Source: Candidatus Zixiibacteriota bacterium (GTDB lineage: Bacteria > Zixibacteria > MSB-5A5 > GN15 > JAAZOE01). From it: DNA of 7,722 bases. Shown here in pieces: positions 1 to 6,591 of the stretch. The notes below the pieces were generated by a model. It had not been told where the DNA came from and did no database searches. It saw only the letters and a program-made list of their open reading frames with translations. A program made the translations under genes and the position numbers. Where the stretch lies: positions 1 to 7,722 of the forward strand of contig JAQVRW010000140.1 in the NCBI GenBank assembly GCA_028700875.1, written 5' to 3'. Each line of letters starts with the position of its first letter. Position 1 is the first letter of the stretch.

Positions 1-1
1 T

Positions 2-607
2 TTGGGAATGCCCCGGATTTACCGGGAAGACGGTACGATGGTCCCGGTGACGGTGATCGAAGCCCGCCCCTGTCGGATCGTGGCGGTGCGGACCAAGGAA
101 AAGCACGGCTACAACGCCTATCAGGTCGGTTTCGGGACCAAACGGGCCGTGCTGATCAACAAGCCGGAGACGGGTCACTTCAAGGCCGCCAACCTGGAAC
201 CGATGCGGTATCTGCGGGAAATCCGGGTTGACGAGCTGGGCGATTACAAAGTCGGTGACTCGCTGACGGTGGAGTTGTTCAAGCCCGGACAGAAAGTCGA
301 TGTCACGGGGGTTTCCCGGGGTCTCGGTTTTGCCGGCGTCATGAAACGGCACAATTTCCGCGGGGGTCCCATGACGCATGGTCAGTCGGACCGTCAGCGG
401 GCTCCGGGTTCAGTCGGGGCTTCTTCGTATCCCTCGCGCACCTTCCGCGGCCAGCGTATGGCCGGCCGCATGGGCGGCGAGGCGGTGACCGCAGTCGGCC
501 TTCGGGTGGAGCGGGTGATTCCCGAAGAGAATCTGCTGCTGGTCAAAGGCGGGGTTCCGGGGTTGGAAAAGAGTTTCGTCAAGATTAGAACATCTACTCG
601 CAGGTAA
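2..607 (+). CDS. rplC: 50S ribosomal protein L3, 5' end cut by window edge
   Basis: L3 binds 23S rRNA early in large-subunit assembly, and its long loop reaches toward the peptidyl-transferase centre. The first visible residues, LGMPRIYREDG, match the family's N-terminal KxLGMTRIF-EDG motif, which normally follows about nine residues. The true start is therefore upstream, and the TTG or ATG near position 2-10 is not the start. The extension loop is clear (RHNFRGGPMTHGQSDR, then RAPGSVGASSYPSRTFRGQRMAGRMGG), followed by the conserved ending NLLLVKGGVPG. E. coli L3 has a methylated glutamine (GQNQTPG segment) where this protein reads GASSYPS, so that modification site is absent, as in many other phyla. 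The stop is followed 9 nt later by rplD. The visible 201 residues plus about nine missing ones fit the usual length of about 210. Identification is certain; only the start is unseen. Confidence 0.97.
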   Translation: MGMPRIYREDGTMVPVTVIEARPCRIVAVRTKEKHGYNAYQVGFGTKRAVLINKPETGHFKAANLEPMRYLREIRVDELGDYKVGDSLTVELFKPGQKVDVTGVSRGLGFAGVMKRHNFRGGPMTHGQSDRQRAPGSVGASSYPSRTFRGQRMAGRMGGEAVTAVGLRVERVIPEENLLLVKGGVPGLEKSFVKIRTSTRR

Positions 608-616
608 GGTAGGAAG

Positions 617-1240
617 ATGTCGGTAGCAGTTATAAGAACGGATGGCAGTCAGGGCGAGATGGTGGATTTGCCGGCGGTGCTTTTCGGCCGGGAGCCGAAC
701 GAAGCCGTGGTCCACAGCTACATCGTCGCCTATCTGGCCAATCAGCGTCAGGGCACGAGTTCGACCAAGACGCGCAAGGATGTCAACGGCGGCGGCATCA
801 AACCGTGGCGGCAGAAGGGAACCGGTCGCGCCCGCGCGGGTACGATCCGCTCGCCTCTGTGGCCCGGCGGCGGGACGGTCTTCGGACCCTCGCCTCGGTC
901 GTACGAAACCCGGTTGCCTAAGAAGCAAAAACGGCTGGCTTTGTTGTCGGTGTTGTCCGACAAGGCGCGCAACGATCGGGTTAAGGTCCTGGCGGATCTG
1001 AATCTGCCGGACGGGAAGACCAAGAATTTCGCCGCCCTCCTCGGGCGTCTGGGCCTGTCCGACAAGAAGGTCTTGATATTGCACGAGGGCCAAAACGCCG
1101 ATCTTCAGCTGGCTTCGCGGAATATCCCGGCGATCAAAGTGAGCCGGGCCCGGCTGGCCAACGTGTATGACGTGCTCGACGCCGACATGTTGGTGATCAC
1201 GGTGGCCGGGTTGAAGGATATGGAGGAGGTGTTCGGCTGA
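617..1240 (+). CDS. rplD: 50S ribosomal protein L4
   Basis: L4 is a 23S rRNA-binding assembly protein whose extended loop lines the nascent-peptide exit tunnel. The 207-residue length is normal. The central loop is easily recognised: QGTSSTKTRKDVNGGGIKPW, then RQKGTGRARAGTIRSPLWPGGGTVFGP, then PKKQKRLAL. The C-terminal Rossmann-like half contains ADLNLPDGKTKNF, VLILHEG and the usual LANVYDVLDADMLVIT ending. The ATG sits just after rplC. TAAGG at 605-609 overlaps the rplC stop, and AGGAAG at 611-616 abuts the start, so translation is probably coupled to rplC. In E. coli L4 represses its own operon through the S10 leader. That leader would be upstream of rpsJ and cannot be judged here. The gene's stop overlaps the rplW start by one base. 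Confidence 0.98.
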   Translation: MSVAVIRTDGSQGEMVDLPAVLFGREPNEAVVHSYIVAYLANQRQGTSSTKTRKDVNGGGIKPWRQKGTGRARAGTIRSPLWPGGGTVFGPSPRSYETRLPKKQKRLALLSVLSDKARNDRVKVLADLNLPDGKTKNFAALLGRLGLSDKKVLILHEGQNADLQLASRNIPAIKVSRARLANVYDVLDADMLVITVAGLKDMEEVFG

Positions 1241-1527
1241 TGGAAGCGCGGGGAATTGTCAAACATCTGTTGTCGACCGAGAAATCGGTCGAGGCTCGTA
1301 CGGCCGAATCCAAGTACACCTTCGCGGTCGACCGCGACGCCAACAAGCACCAGATCAAGGATGCCGTGGAACGGTTGTTCAATGTCCATGTCACCGGGGT
1401 GCAGACGGTCATCGTGCCGGGGAAGGTCAAGCGTATGGGGCGGAATGAAGGCAAGACGCCGACCTGGAAGAAGGCCGTGATAAAGCTCAAAGCCGGCGAA
1501 AAGATCGCCGAATTCGAAAACGTGTAG
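1240..1527 (+). CDS. rplW: 50S ribosomal protein L23
   Basis: L23 sits at the mouth of the exit tunnel and is the docking point for trigger factor and the signal recognition particle. At 95 residues it has normal length. The N-terminal STEK (residues 12-15) corresponds to VSEK of E. coli, so the trigger-factor contact glutamate (E. coli Glu18) is present as Glu14. The RNA-binding core follows (YTFAVDRDANKHQIKDAVE, LFNVHVTGVQTVIVPGKVKR, then PTWKKAVIKLKAGEKI). The start codon overlaps the rplD stop in a TGATG arrangement, with a strong GGAGGAGG at 1222-1229 inside the end of rplD. This is a typical translational coupling configuration. Confidence 0.98.
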   Translation: MEARGIVKHLLSTEKSVEARTAESKYTFAVDRDANKHQIKDAVERLFNVHVTGVQTVIVPGKVKRMGRNEGKTPTWKKAVIKLKAGEKIAEFENV

Positions 1528-1547
1528 GACAAGCGCGGATAGAGGTC

Positions 1548-2369
1548 ATGGGAATAAAAAAGTACAGACCGGTGACGCCTTCGTTGCGCTTTCGGACGAC
1601 ACCGTCGTTTGAGGAAGTGACATCGGCGGTCCCGGAACGGTCGCTGATCACCATCCTGCGGAAGAAGGGCGGCCGCAACAACAAAGGGCGGCTGACCGCC
1701 CGCCATCGTGGCGGCGGCCACAAGAGATATTACCGGATCATCGATTTCCGGCGCGACAAGCGCGACGTTCCGGCGCGGGTGGCATCCATCGAATACGATC
1801 CCAACCGCAGCGCCCGGATTGCGCTTTTGCATTACGCCGATGGCGAGAAGCGGTATATCCTGGCCCCCGACGGCCTGAAAGTGGATATGCAAGTGATGGC
1901 CGGCGACGGCGCCGAAATCAAAGTCGGCAACGCCACGCCGCTGTCCCGCATCCCCTTGGGCACGAGCATCCATAACGTGGAGATGCGTCCCGGCAAGGGC
2001 GGGCAGATTGCGCGCAGCGCCGGAGTGGTGGTGCAGTTGATGGCCCGGGAAGGGAAGTACGCCCATCTGAAGATGCCGTCCAACGAGGTCCGTCTGGTCC
2101 CGGTGGAATGCCTGGCGACGATCGGGCAGGTCGGGAATATCGATCACGAAAACGTTGTCGTCGGCAAGGCCGGCGGCAACCGCTGGCGGGGTCGGCTGCC
2201 GCACGTTCGCGGCGTCGCGATGAACCCGGTCGACCATCCCATGGGCGGCGGCGAAGGACGCAGTTCCGGAGGCCGTCACCCCTGCAGTCCCTGGGGACAG
2301 AAGAGTAAAGGACTGAAAACGCGACGCAACAAAGTTTCCGGTGCGATGATCGTCAAGCGCCGCAGGTAA
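1548..2369 (+). CDS. rplB: 50S ribosomal protein L2
   Basis: L2 is a primary 23S rRNA-binding protein needed for subunit association and for peptidyl-transferase activity. The 273 residues match E. coli in length. Recognisable segments are GGRNNKGRLTARHRGGGHKR (41-60), YDPNRSARIAL, YILAPDGL, NVEMRPGKGGQIARSAG and VGKAGGNRWRG. The C-terminal catalytic-region motif is VRGVAMNPVDHPMGGGEGR (220-238). The functionally important histidine (E. coli mature numbering His229) is kept as His230 in VDHP. The second histidine of the common DHPHGGGEGR is Met232 here, a variant I recall from several phyla. The protein ends SGGRHPCSPWGQKSKGLKTR then RRR. A modest AGAGGT at 1541-1546 lies very close to the ATG, and the gap to rplW is 20 nt. 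Confidence 0.99.
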   Translation: MGIKKYRPVTPSLRFRTTPSFEEVTSAVPERSLITILRKKGGRNNKGRLTARHRGGGHKRYYRIIDFRRDKRDVPARVASIEYDPNRSARIALLHYADGEKRYILAPDGLKVDMQVMAGDGAEIKVGNATPLSRIPLGTSIHNVEMRPGKGGQIARSAGVVVQLMAREGKYAHLKMPSNEVRLVPVECLATIGQVGNIDHENVVVGKAGGNRWRGRLPHVRGVAMNPVDHPMGGGEGRSSGGRHPCSPWGQKSKGLKTRRNKVSGAMIVKRRR

Positions 2370-2388
2370 GTAACGAGATGGAGGAAAG

Positions 2389-2682
2389 ATGGCCCGGTCA
2401 CTGAAAAAAGGCCCATGGATAGACGCCTCATTGATGCAGAAGATTAATGCATCCAATGAGTCGGGAGAAAAAAGAGTGATCAAAACGTGGTCGCGCCGAT
2501 CGACCATCTCGCCCGAGTTCGTCGGTCAAACGCTGGCCGTCCACACGGGGAACAAGTTTGTCCCCATCTATATCACGGAGAACATGGTCGGCCATAAACT
2601 GGGTGAATTCGCGCCGACGCGGACGTTCCGCGGGCACGGCGGCAAGTTGGCCGAGCGGTCTACGACGGTGAAGAAAGGATAG
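2389..2682 (+). CDS. rpsS: 30S ribosomal protein S19
   Basis: S19 is a small-subunit head protein that pairs with S13 near the A-site finger contact and the decoding region. The 97-residue protein begins MARSLKKGPWIDASLMQKI, the family's usual N-terminus. It continues with KTWSRRSTISPEFVGQTLAV, HTGNKFVPIYITENMVGHKL and GEFAPTRTFRGHGG, all diagnostic. GGAGGA at 2380-2385 lies just upstream of the ATG. The position between rplB and rplV is canonical. Nothing is unusual about the length or composition. Confidence 0.99.
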   Translation: MARSLKKGPWIDASLMQKINASNESGEKRVIKTWSRRSTISPEFVGQTLAVHTGNKFVPIYITENMVGHKLGEFAPTRTFRGHGGKLAERSTTVKKG

Positions 2683-2696
2683 GCGGGTAAATCGAG

Positions 2697-3248
2697 ATGC
2701 AGGCAACGGCAAGATTAAGATACGTGATGATGTCGCCGCGCAAACTGCGTCGCGTGGTCAGCCTGATCAGAGGCAAGTCCGTGGACGAGGCGCTGACCAT
2801 ACTGAAATACACGCACAAGGCGGCGGCGGGGCCATTGGCCAAGACGATTCAGTCGGCCACGGCCAACGCCCTGGCCATCGAAGGAACCTCGCGGCTGAAA
2901 GCCGAAGACTTGTCGATCGCGAAGATTTGCGTTGACGAAGGGCCGCGGGCTAAGCGGGTCCGCTTCCGGGCCATGGGACGGGTCTATCGCTACAAGAAAC
3001 CGTTCGCCCATGTGACCGTGGTGGTCGAGGGCGTGCCGCACGAGCAGATGGGGTCCAAGAAACGGGCGGCCGCCGGCGAGAAGCCGGAGAAAGCCGAAGC
3101 GGCGCCCGGGATCGTGAAAAAGATCGTCCGGCGGCGCGGGACGAAAGCCGCACCGGAGAAAAAGGCCCGCGCGGTCAAGAAAACCCCGGCGAAGAAAACC
3201 GCTCCTGTGGAGACGGAAACGCCGGAAACGTCGGAAACGAAGGAATAA
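2697..3248 (+). CDS. rplV: 50S ribosomal protein L22 with long basic C-terminal tail
   Basis: L22 binds 23S rRNA, and its beta-hairpin forms part of the exit-tunnel constriction with L4. The conserved domain spans residues 1 to about 111: ARLRYVMMSPRKLRRVVSLI, RGKSVDEALTILKY, SATANALA, IAKICVDEGPRAKRVRFRAM, GRVYRYKKPFAHVTVVVEG. Typical L22 ends there, at about 110-115 residues. Here about 72 more residues follow. They are rich in Lys, Arg, Ala, Glu, Pro and Thr (for example KKRAAAGEKPEKAEAAPG, then APEKKARAVKKTPAKKTAPV), turn acidic at the very end (ETETPETSETKE), and are probably disordered. Similar basic tails occur on L22 in some phyla, so it is probably genuine. The upstream SD is weak (AAAGGATAGG and GGCGGG between 2675 and 2687), and the gap from rpsS is 14 nt. 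Confidence 0.97.
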   Translation: MQATARLRYVMMSPRKLRRVVSLIRGKSVDEALTILKYTHKAAAGPLAKTIQSATANALAIEGTSRLKAEDLSIAKICVDEGPRAKRVRFRAMGRVYRYKKPFAHVTVVVEGVPHEQMGSKKRAAAGEKPEKAEAAPGIVKKIVRRRGTKAAPEKKARAVKKTPAKKTAPVETETPETSETKE

Positions 3249-3261
3249 CCAGTGAGGTATC

Positions 3262-3268
3262 GGGAGGA
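3262..3268 (+). promoter_or_regulatory. Shine-Dalgarno supporting the TTG start of rpsC
   Basis: The purine run GGGAGGA lies in the 25-nt gap between rplV and rpsC, 5 nt before the TTG at 3274. This spacing, together with the conserved N-terminus GQKTNPIGFRLG immediately after the TTG, fixes the start at an unusual codon. Confidence 0.8.
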
Positions 3269-3273
3269 TTGTT

Positions 3274-4116
3274 TTGGGTCAGAAAACTAATCCGATAGGT
3301 TTCCGGCTGGGGGTGACCCGGTCGTGGAATTCCAAATGGTTCGCGGCCAAGGGAATCGCCGATTTGGTCCACGAAGATATCATGATCAAGAAGTACATCA
3401 ACGCCCGTCTGGACAATGCCGGACTGGCCAAGGTGGAAATCATTCGTGCGCCCAAGAAGGTGACCGTGGATATCCATACCTCACGCCCCGGGATCGTGAT
3501 CGGCCGTCGGGGCGCCGAAGTGGACAAGCTGCGCGAAGAACTGCAGCTGTTGACCAAACAGGATATTACGCTGAATATCATAGAAGTCAAGAAACCCGAG
3601 TTGAGCGCTCGTTTGGTGGCCGATTCCATCGCCAAGCAGTTGGAAGGACGCGTGTCGTTCCGGCGGGCGATGAAGCGGTCCCTGGCCGCGACCATGAAGA
3701 TGGGTGCGGACGGGGTCAAGATCGGTTGCAAGGGGCGGCTGAATGGAGCGGAAATCGCCCGGGCCGAGACGTATCACGAAGGCCGGGTGCCGCTGCATAC
3801 CCTGCGGGCGGACATCGATTATTCCACGGCCACGGCGCATACGACCTATGGGACCATCGGCGTCAAGGTGTGGATCTGCCGCGGGACCATTCTGGATCGG
3901 GGTGACTTCACGCCGGAATCGCACGAGGAACGGCCCTATGCCGGACCGCCGGAGGCGGCTCGCGGCGGCGGTGGACGGCGCGGCGAACGGCGGCGGAAGA
4001 GAAAACCGCAGGGACGCGTCCGTCGGGATGCAACCGGAGAACCGGGAACGGATAGCTGCCATGGTTATGATGGAAGCGGCAATGCCGGTGGTGACGCAGG
4101 CCCCGAAAAGGCGTAG
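3274..4116 (+). CDS. rpsC: 30S ribosomal protein S3 with atypical C-terminal tail
   Basis: S3 lies at the mRNA entry channel of the 30S head and contributes to unwinding of incoming mRNA. The start is TTG, giving the standard N-terminus MGQKTNPIGFRLG. The type II KH domain carries RPGIVIGRRGAEVDKLREEL with the GxxG loop (GRRG) at residues 77-80. The entry-channel basic residues appear in FRRAMKRS (Arg130, Arg131, Lys134, equivalent to E. coli Arg131/Arg132/Lys135). The C-terminal domain is typical (GRLNGAEIARAETYHEGRVP, LHTLRADIDYSTATAHTTYG, then VKVWICRG) and ends near residue 207. The remaining 73 residues are first Gly/Arg-rich (ARGGGGRRGERRRKRKPQG), then an unusual stretch with Cys, His and Tyr (GTDSCHGYDGSGNAGGDAG). 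Codon usage of this last part is unlike the rest of the gene, so a frameshift or sequencing error near its end is possible. The core assignment is certain. Confidence 0.95.
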   Translation: MGQKTNPIGFRLGVTRSWNSKWFAAKGIADLVHEDIMIKKYINARLDNAGLAKVEIIRAPKKVTVDIHTSRPGIVIGRRGAEVDKLREELQLLTKQDITLNIIEVKKPELSARLVADSIAKQLEGRVSFRRAMKRSLAATMKMGADGVKIGCKGRLNGAEIARAETYHEGRVPLHTLRADIDYSTATAHTTYGTIGVKVWICRGTILDRGDFTPESHEERPYAGPPEAARGGGGRRGERRRKRKPQGRVRRDATGEPGTDSCHGYDGSGNAGGDAGPEKA

Positions 4117-4137
4117 TCGGAAAGCGGAGATGAAACT

Positions 4138-4560
<423 letters not shown>

Positions 4561-4562
4561 TC

Positions 4563-4814
4563 ATGCGGATGGAAAGTATCCGAGACCTGACCCAGGACGA
4601 ACTACTCCAGAAGCGCGAGGAGTTGCAGCAGGAGTTGTTCAACCTGAAACTGCGTAAGGGCATCAAGGGGTTGGATAATCCCCTGAAGCTGCGCACCCTG
4701 CGTCGGGATATCGCCCGAATCGAAACTATTATAAGCGAAGACCGCACGGGGATTCGCAAGATTGTCGATCAGGTCCGCCTGTTGGATCAGATCAGCACCA
4801 AGAAGGAAAAATAA
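4563..4814 (+). CDS. rpmC: 50S ribosomal protein L29
   Basis: L29 is a small helical protein near the exit tunnel, next to L23. The sequence is a two-helix hairpin: MESIRDLTQDELLQKREELQ, QELFNLKLRKGIKGLDNPLK, then LRTLRRDIARIETIISE. The family ends roughly there, at 60-70 residues. This protein continues for about 22 more residues (TGIRKIVDQVRLLDQISTKK then EK), giving 83 in all, mostly helix-forming. The start is ambiguous between TTG 4557, ATG 4563 and ATG 4569. I chose 4563 from the GGAAGG spacing; 4569 would give MESIRDLTQDEL, closer to the family's usual beginning. The gap to rplP is 2 nt. The stop is 30 nt before the preferred rpsQ start. Confidence 0.93.
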   Translation: MRMESIRDLTQDELLQKREELQQELFNLKLRKGIKGLDNPLKLRTLRRDIARIETIISEDRTGIRKIVDQVRLLDQISTKKEK

Positions 4815-4827
4815 CGAGTGAACGTAC

Positions 4828-4833
4828 GAGGAG
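4828..4833 (+). promoter_or_regulatory. Possible Shine-Dalgarno for the ATG start of rpsQ
   Basis: GAGGAG lies 11 nt before the ATG at 4845, a rather long but workable spacing. An alternative in-frame GTG at 4818 has its own AAGGA-like run at 4803-4807, so this site does not settle the start alone. Confidence 0.45.
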
Positions 4834-4844
4834 TCGCGGCGGAA

Positions 4845-5102
4845 ATGACTGAGAGAAACCGGAGAAAGGTGCGCGTCGGCAAGGTGGTATCCAGCGCGAT
4901 GAACAAAACCATCGTAGTGGAAATCATGCGGACGATGAGGCACCCGTTGTACGAGCGGGTGATCCGGACGAAATCGAAATTGTACGCGCACGATGAAAAA
5001 AACGAAGCGAGGCCGGGCGATACCGTTCGAGTGATGGAATGCCGGCCGCTGTCAAAGCAAAAACGTTGGCGGCTGACGGAAATCGTAGAGAAGGCCAAAT
5101 GA
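4845..5102 (+). CDS. rpsQ: 30S ribosomal protein S17
   Basis: S17 is a primary 16S rRNA-binding protein of the 30S body with an OB fold. From ATG 4845 it has 85 residues, in the normal range. It contains TERNRRKVRVGKVVSSAMNK, TIVVEIMRTMRHPLYERVIR, TKSKLYAHDEKN and the conserved turn RPGDTVRVMECRPLSKQKRW, ending RLTEIVEKAK. An in-frame GTG at 4818 would add nine residues (VNVRGVAAE) that do not resemble the family. I prefer 4845 because many S17 proteins begin MxERNRRKVRxG, but an automatic caller could choose 4818. The neighbours rpmC and rplN are canonical. Confidence 0.95.
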   Translation: MTERNRRKVRVGKVVSSAMNKTIVVEIMRTMRHPLYERVIRTKSKLYAHDEKNEARPGDTVRVMECRPLSKQKRWRLTEIVEKAK

Positions 5103-5130
5103 GCGGCAACGCCATCCGGGAGATTCGATC

Positions 5131-5499
5131 ATGATTCAGGAGTATTCGAGACTGGTGGTGGCCGATAATTCCGGCGCCAGGCAGGTGATGTGTTTCAAAG
5201 TGCTGGGCGGGTCCAAGAAACGCTACGCCCGTGTCGGCGACATCATCGTCTGCACCGTGAAGGACGCCATCCCCGGCGGGACGGTTAAAAAGTCCGAGGT
5301 TTGCAAGGCGGTAGTCGTCAGGACGACCAAAGAAATCCGCCGCAAGGACGGGTCCCTGATCCGTTTTTCGGACAACGCCGCGGTTATTATCAACGAACAG
5401 GGCGAGCCGCGCGGAACGAGAATTTTCGGACCGGTGGCCAGGGAACTGCGCGAACGGCAGTTTATGAAGATCGTTTCCCTGGCTCCGGAAGTGCTCTAA
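5131..5499 (+). CDS. rplN: 50S ribosomal protein L14
   Basis: L14 is a conserved beta-barrel protein at the subunit interface. It forms bridges with 16S rRNA next to L19, and in many bacteria is the binding site of the silencing factor RsfS. The 122-residue length is the family standard. It begins MIQEYSRLVVADNSGARQVM and contains the signature VLGGSKKRYARVGDIIVCTV, KDAIPGGTVKKSEV, VVRTTKEIRRKDGSLIRFSD and NAAVIIN, ending GPVARELRERQFMKIVSLAP. CGGGAGA at 5117-5123 lies 7 nt before the ATG, in the 28-nt gap after rpsQ. This is the first gene of the spc half of the cluster. Confidence 0.99.
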   Translation: MIQEYSRLVVADNSGARQVMCFKVLGGSKKRYARVGDIIVCTVKDAIPGGTVKKSEVCKAVVVRTTKEIRRKDGSLIRFSDNAAVIINEQGEPRGTRIFGPVARELRERQFMKIVSLAPEVL

Positions 5500-5510
5500 G
5501 GTGGTATGGG

Positions 5511-5840
5511 ATGGATATAAAAAAAGGTGACAACGTGTTTGTGATCAGCGGCAACTCCAAGGGGAAGATCGCCAAGGTGCTGCATGTCTTTCCGTCGCGG
5601 GAACGGCTGATCGTGGAAGGCGTCAACATGATGAAGCGGCACACCCGGCCCACCCAGAGAAACCAGAAGGGCGGGATCATCACCAAAGAGGGAACTATAC
5701 ACCGCTCCAATGTCAAGTTGTATTGCGGCTCGTGCAACTCGCCGACCCGAATCACGCAGAAGATTGTGGAGTCCAAAGACACGAAGAAAGTCAAAGGCGC
5801 GAAAGTTCGCTGTTGCCGGTTGTGCGGCGCGGAGCTGTGA
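5511..5840 (+). CDS. rplX: 50S ribosomal protein L24 with zinc-ribbon-like C-terminus
   Basis: L24 is an early assembly initiator protein of the large subunit that binds the 5' region of 23S rRNA near the tunnel exit. It has 109 residues. The KOW domain is at residues 3 to about 30 (IKKGDNVFVISGNSKGKIAK, then VLHVFPSRERLIVEGVNMMK), followed by RHTRPTQRNQKGGIITKEG and the IHRSNVKLY strand. The C-terminal part has two CxxC pairs, CGSC (72-75) and CRLC (102-105, preceded by another Cys), matching the zinc-ribbon-like form of many bacterial L24 proteins. E. coli L24 lacks these cysteines. AAGGTGG at 5498-5504 overlaps the rplN stop and lies 6 nt before the ATG, suggesting coupling. The reading frame is open far upstream, but only this ATG gives the standard N-terminus. 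Confidence 0.97.
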   Translation: MDIKKGDNVFVISGNSKGKIAKVLHVFPSRERLIVEGVNMMKRHTRPTQRNQKGGIITKEGTIHRSNVKLYCGSCNSPTRITQKIVESKDTKKVKGAKVRCCRLCGAEL

Positions 5841-5857
5841 GGGAGTAGCGGAGTATT

Positions 5858-6403
5858 ATGGCACGGTTGAAGAAAAAATATTTTGAGGAAGTCGTCCCCC
5901 GTCTCATGAAGGAGAACGGGTACGCCAGCATCATGGCGGTGCCGCGGCTGGAGAAGATCACAATCAATATCGGCGTGGGCGAGGCGATCACCAATGCCAA
6001 GACGCTGGATGCCGCCGTGGCCGACCTGCGGACCGTCACCGGCCAGCAGCCGGCGATCACGCGGGCCCGCAAATCGATCTCCAATTTCAAGCTGCGGCAG
6101 GGCATGGCTATCGGCTGCCGGGTGACCTTGCGGCGGGAACGCATGTATGAGTTTTTGGATCGTCTGATGAACGCGGCGATGCCCCGTATCCGCGATTTTC
6201 GCGGCGTGACCAGCAAGTCCTGCGACGGCCGGGGCAATTTCAACATCGGCATCAAAGAGCAGTTGATTTTCCCCGAGATCGACTATGATAAAATCGACAA
6301 GGTCCGGGGTTTGTCAATTTCCATCACCACGACGGCCAGGACGGATGCCGAATGCATCCAGTTGCTGCGTGAGATGGGTATGCCGTTCCGGAAAGAGGAG
6401 TAA
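5858..6403 (+). CDS. rplE: 50S ribosomal protein L5
   Basis: L5 binds 5S rRNA in the central protuberance, together with L18 and L25, and touches P-site tRNA. At 181 residues it has normal length. Motifs seen are MARLKKKYFEEVVPRLMKEN at the start, PRLEKITINIGVGEA, TGQQPAITRARKSISNFKLR, RQGMAIGCRVTLRRERMYEF, PRIRDFRGVTSKSCDGRGNF and IKEQLIFPEIDYDKIDKVRG, ending TDAECIQLLREMGMPFRKEE. GCGGAG at 5848-5853 lies 4 nt before the ATG. The last codons carry the Shine-Dalgarno of rpsN, which starts 2 nt after the stop. Nothing unusual is seen. Confidence 0.99.
   Translation: MARLKKKYFEEVVPRLMKENGYASIMAVPRLEKITINIGVGEAITNAKTLDAAVADLRTVTGQQPAITRARKSISNFKLRQGMAIGCRVTLRRERMYEFLDRLMNAAMPRIRDFRGVTSKSCDGRGNFNIGIKEQLIFPEIDYDKIDKVRGLSISITTTARTDAECIQLLREMGMPFRKEE
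6394..6400 (+). promoter_or_regulatory. Shine-Dalgarno supporting the GTG start of rpsN
   Basis: AGAGGAG overlaps the last codons of rplE and lies 5 nt before the GTG at 6406. This supports GTG as the start and coupling of rpsN to rplE. Confidence 0.8.
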
Positions 6404-6405
6404 CT

Positions 6406-6591
6406 GTGGCCAAGAAATGTTTGGTTGAGAAGCAGAAGCGTGGATCCAAGTTCGCGGTCCGTAATTACCACCGTTGCCGCCGGTGCGGCCGGGCGCACGG
6501 ATATCTGCGGCGCTACGGCTTGTGCCGCATCTGTTTTCGGGATATGGCCCTGGCCGGAGATCTGCCGGGCGTAATGAAAGCCAGCTGGTAG
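6406..6591 (+). CDS. rpsN: 30S ribosomal protein S14, zinc-binding (type Z)
   Basis: S14 is a small-subunit head protein contacting S3, S10 and S19. This is the short, 61-residue form that binds one zinc ion, as opposed to the zinc-free form of about 100 residues. The two CxxC pairs are intact: CRRC at 24-27 and CRIC at 40-43. They sit in the typical context HRCRRCGRAHGYLRRYGLCR, ICFRDMALAGDLPGVMKASW. The start is GTG, supported by the strong SD and by MAKKxLxEK being the family's usual beginning. It lies 2 nt after rplE and 42 nt before rpsH. The gene is also called rpsZ in some genomes. Confidence 0.98.
   Translation: MAKKCLVEKQKRGSKFAVRNYHRCRRCGRAHGYLRRYGLCRICFRDMALAGDLPGVMKASW

Noticed and set aside
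410..1093. 227-codon open frame on the - strand opposite rplC and rplD
   Set aside because: It is the antisense shadow of the L3 and L4 genes; low-complexity Arg/Gln/Pro-rich translation with no recognisable motif.
1197..2507. 436-codon open frame on the - strand opposite rplW, rplB and rpsS
   Set aside because: It is antisense to three highly conserved ribosomal genes. Its translation has no recognisable domain and is rich in His, Arg, Ala and Asp as expected from antisense reading of GC-biased codons. No fitting start signal or neighbour supports it.
3120..3240. Possible tandem repeat in the rplV tail (recurring AAGAAA/CCGGCG/GAAACG units)
   Set aside because: The similarity comes from Lys/Ala/Pro/Glu/Thr codon repetition over a few units, with only a short GGAAACG-type recurrence at the end; not a convincing DNA repeat element.
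3324..3905. 193-codon open frame on the + strand inside rpsC in another frame
   Set aside because: It lies within the most conserved part of S3, and its Arg/Gly/Gln-rich translation resembles no family; a frame shadow.
5301..5510. N-terminal extension of L24 into rplN
   Set aside because: The frame is open upstream, but the extension overlaps the conserved end of L14. The standard L24 N-terminus begins exactly at ATG 5511 with a Shine-Dalgarno sequence.
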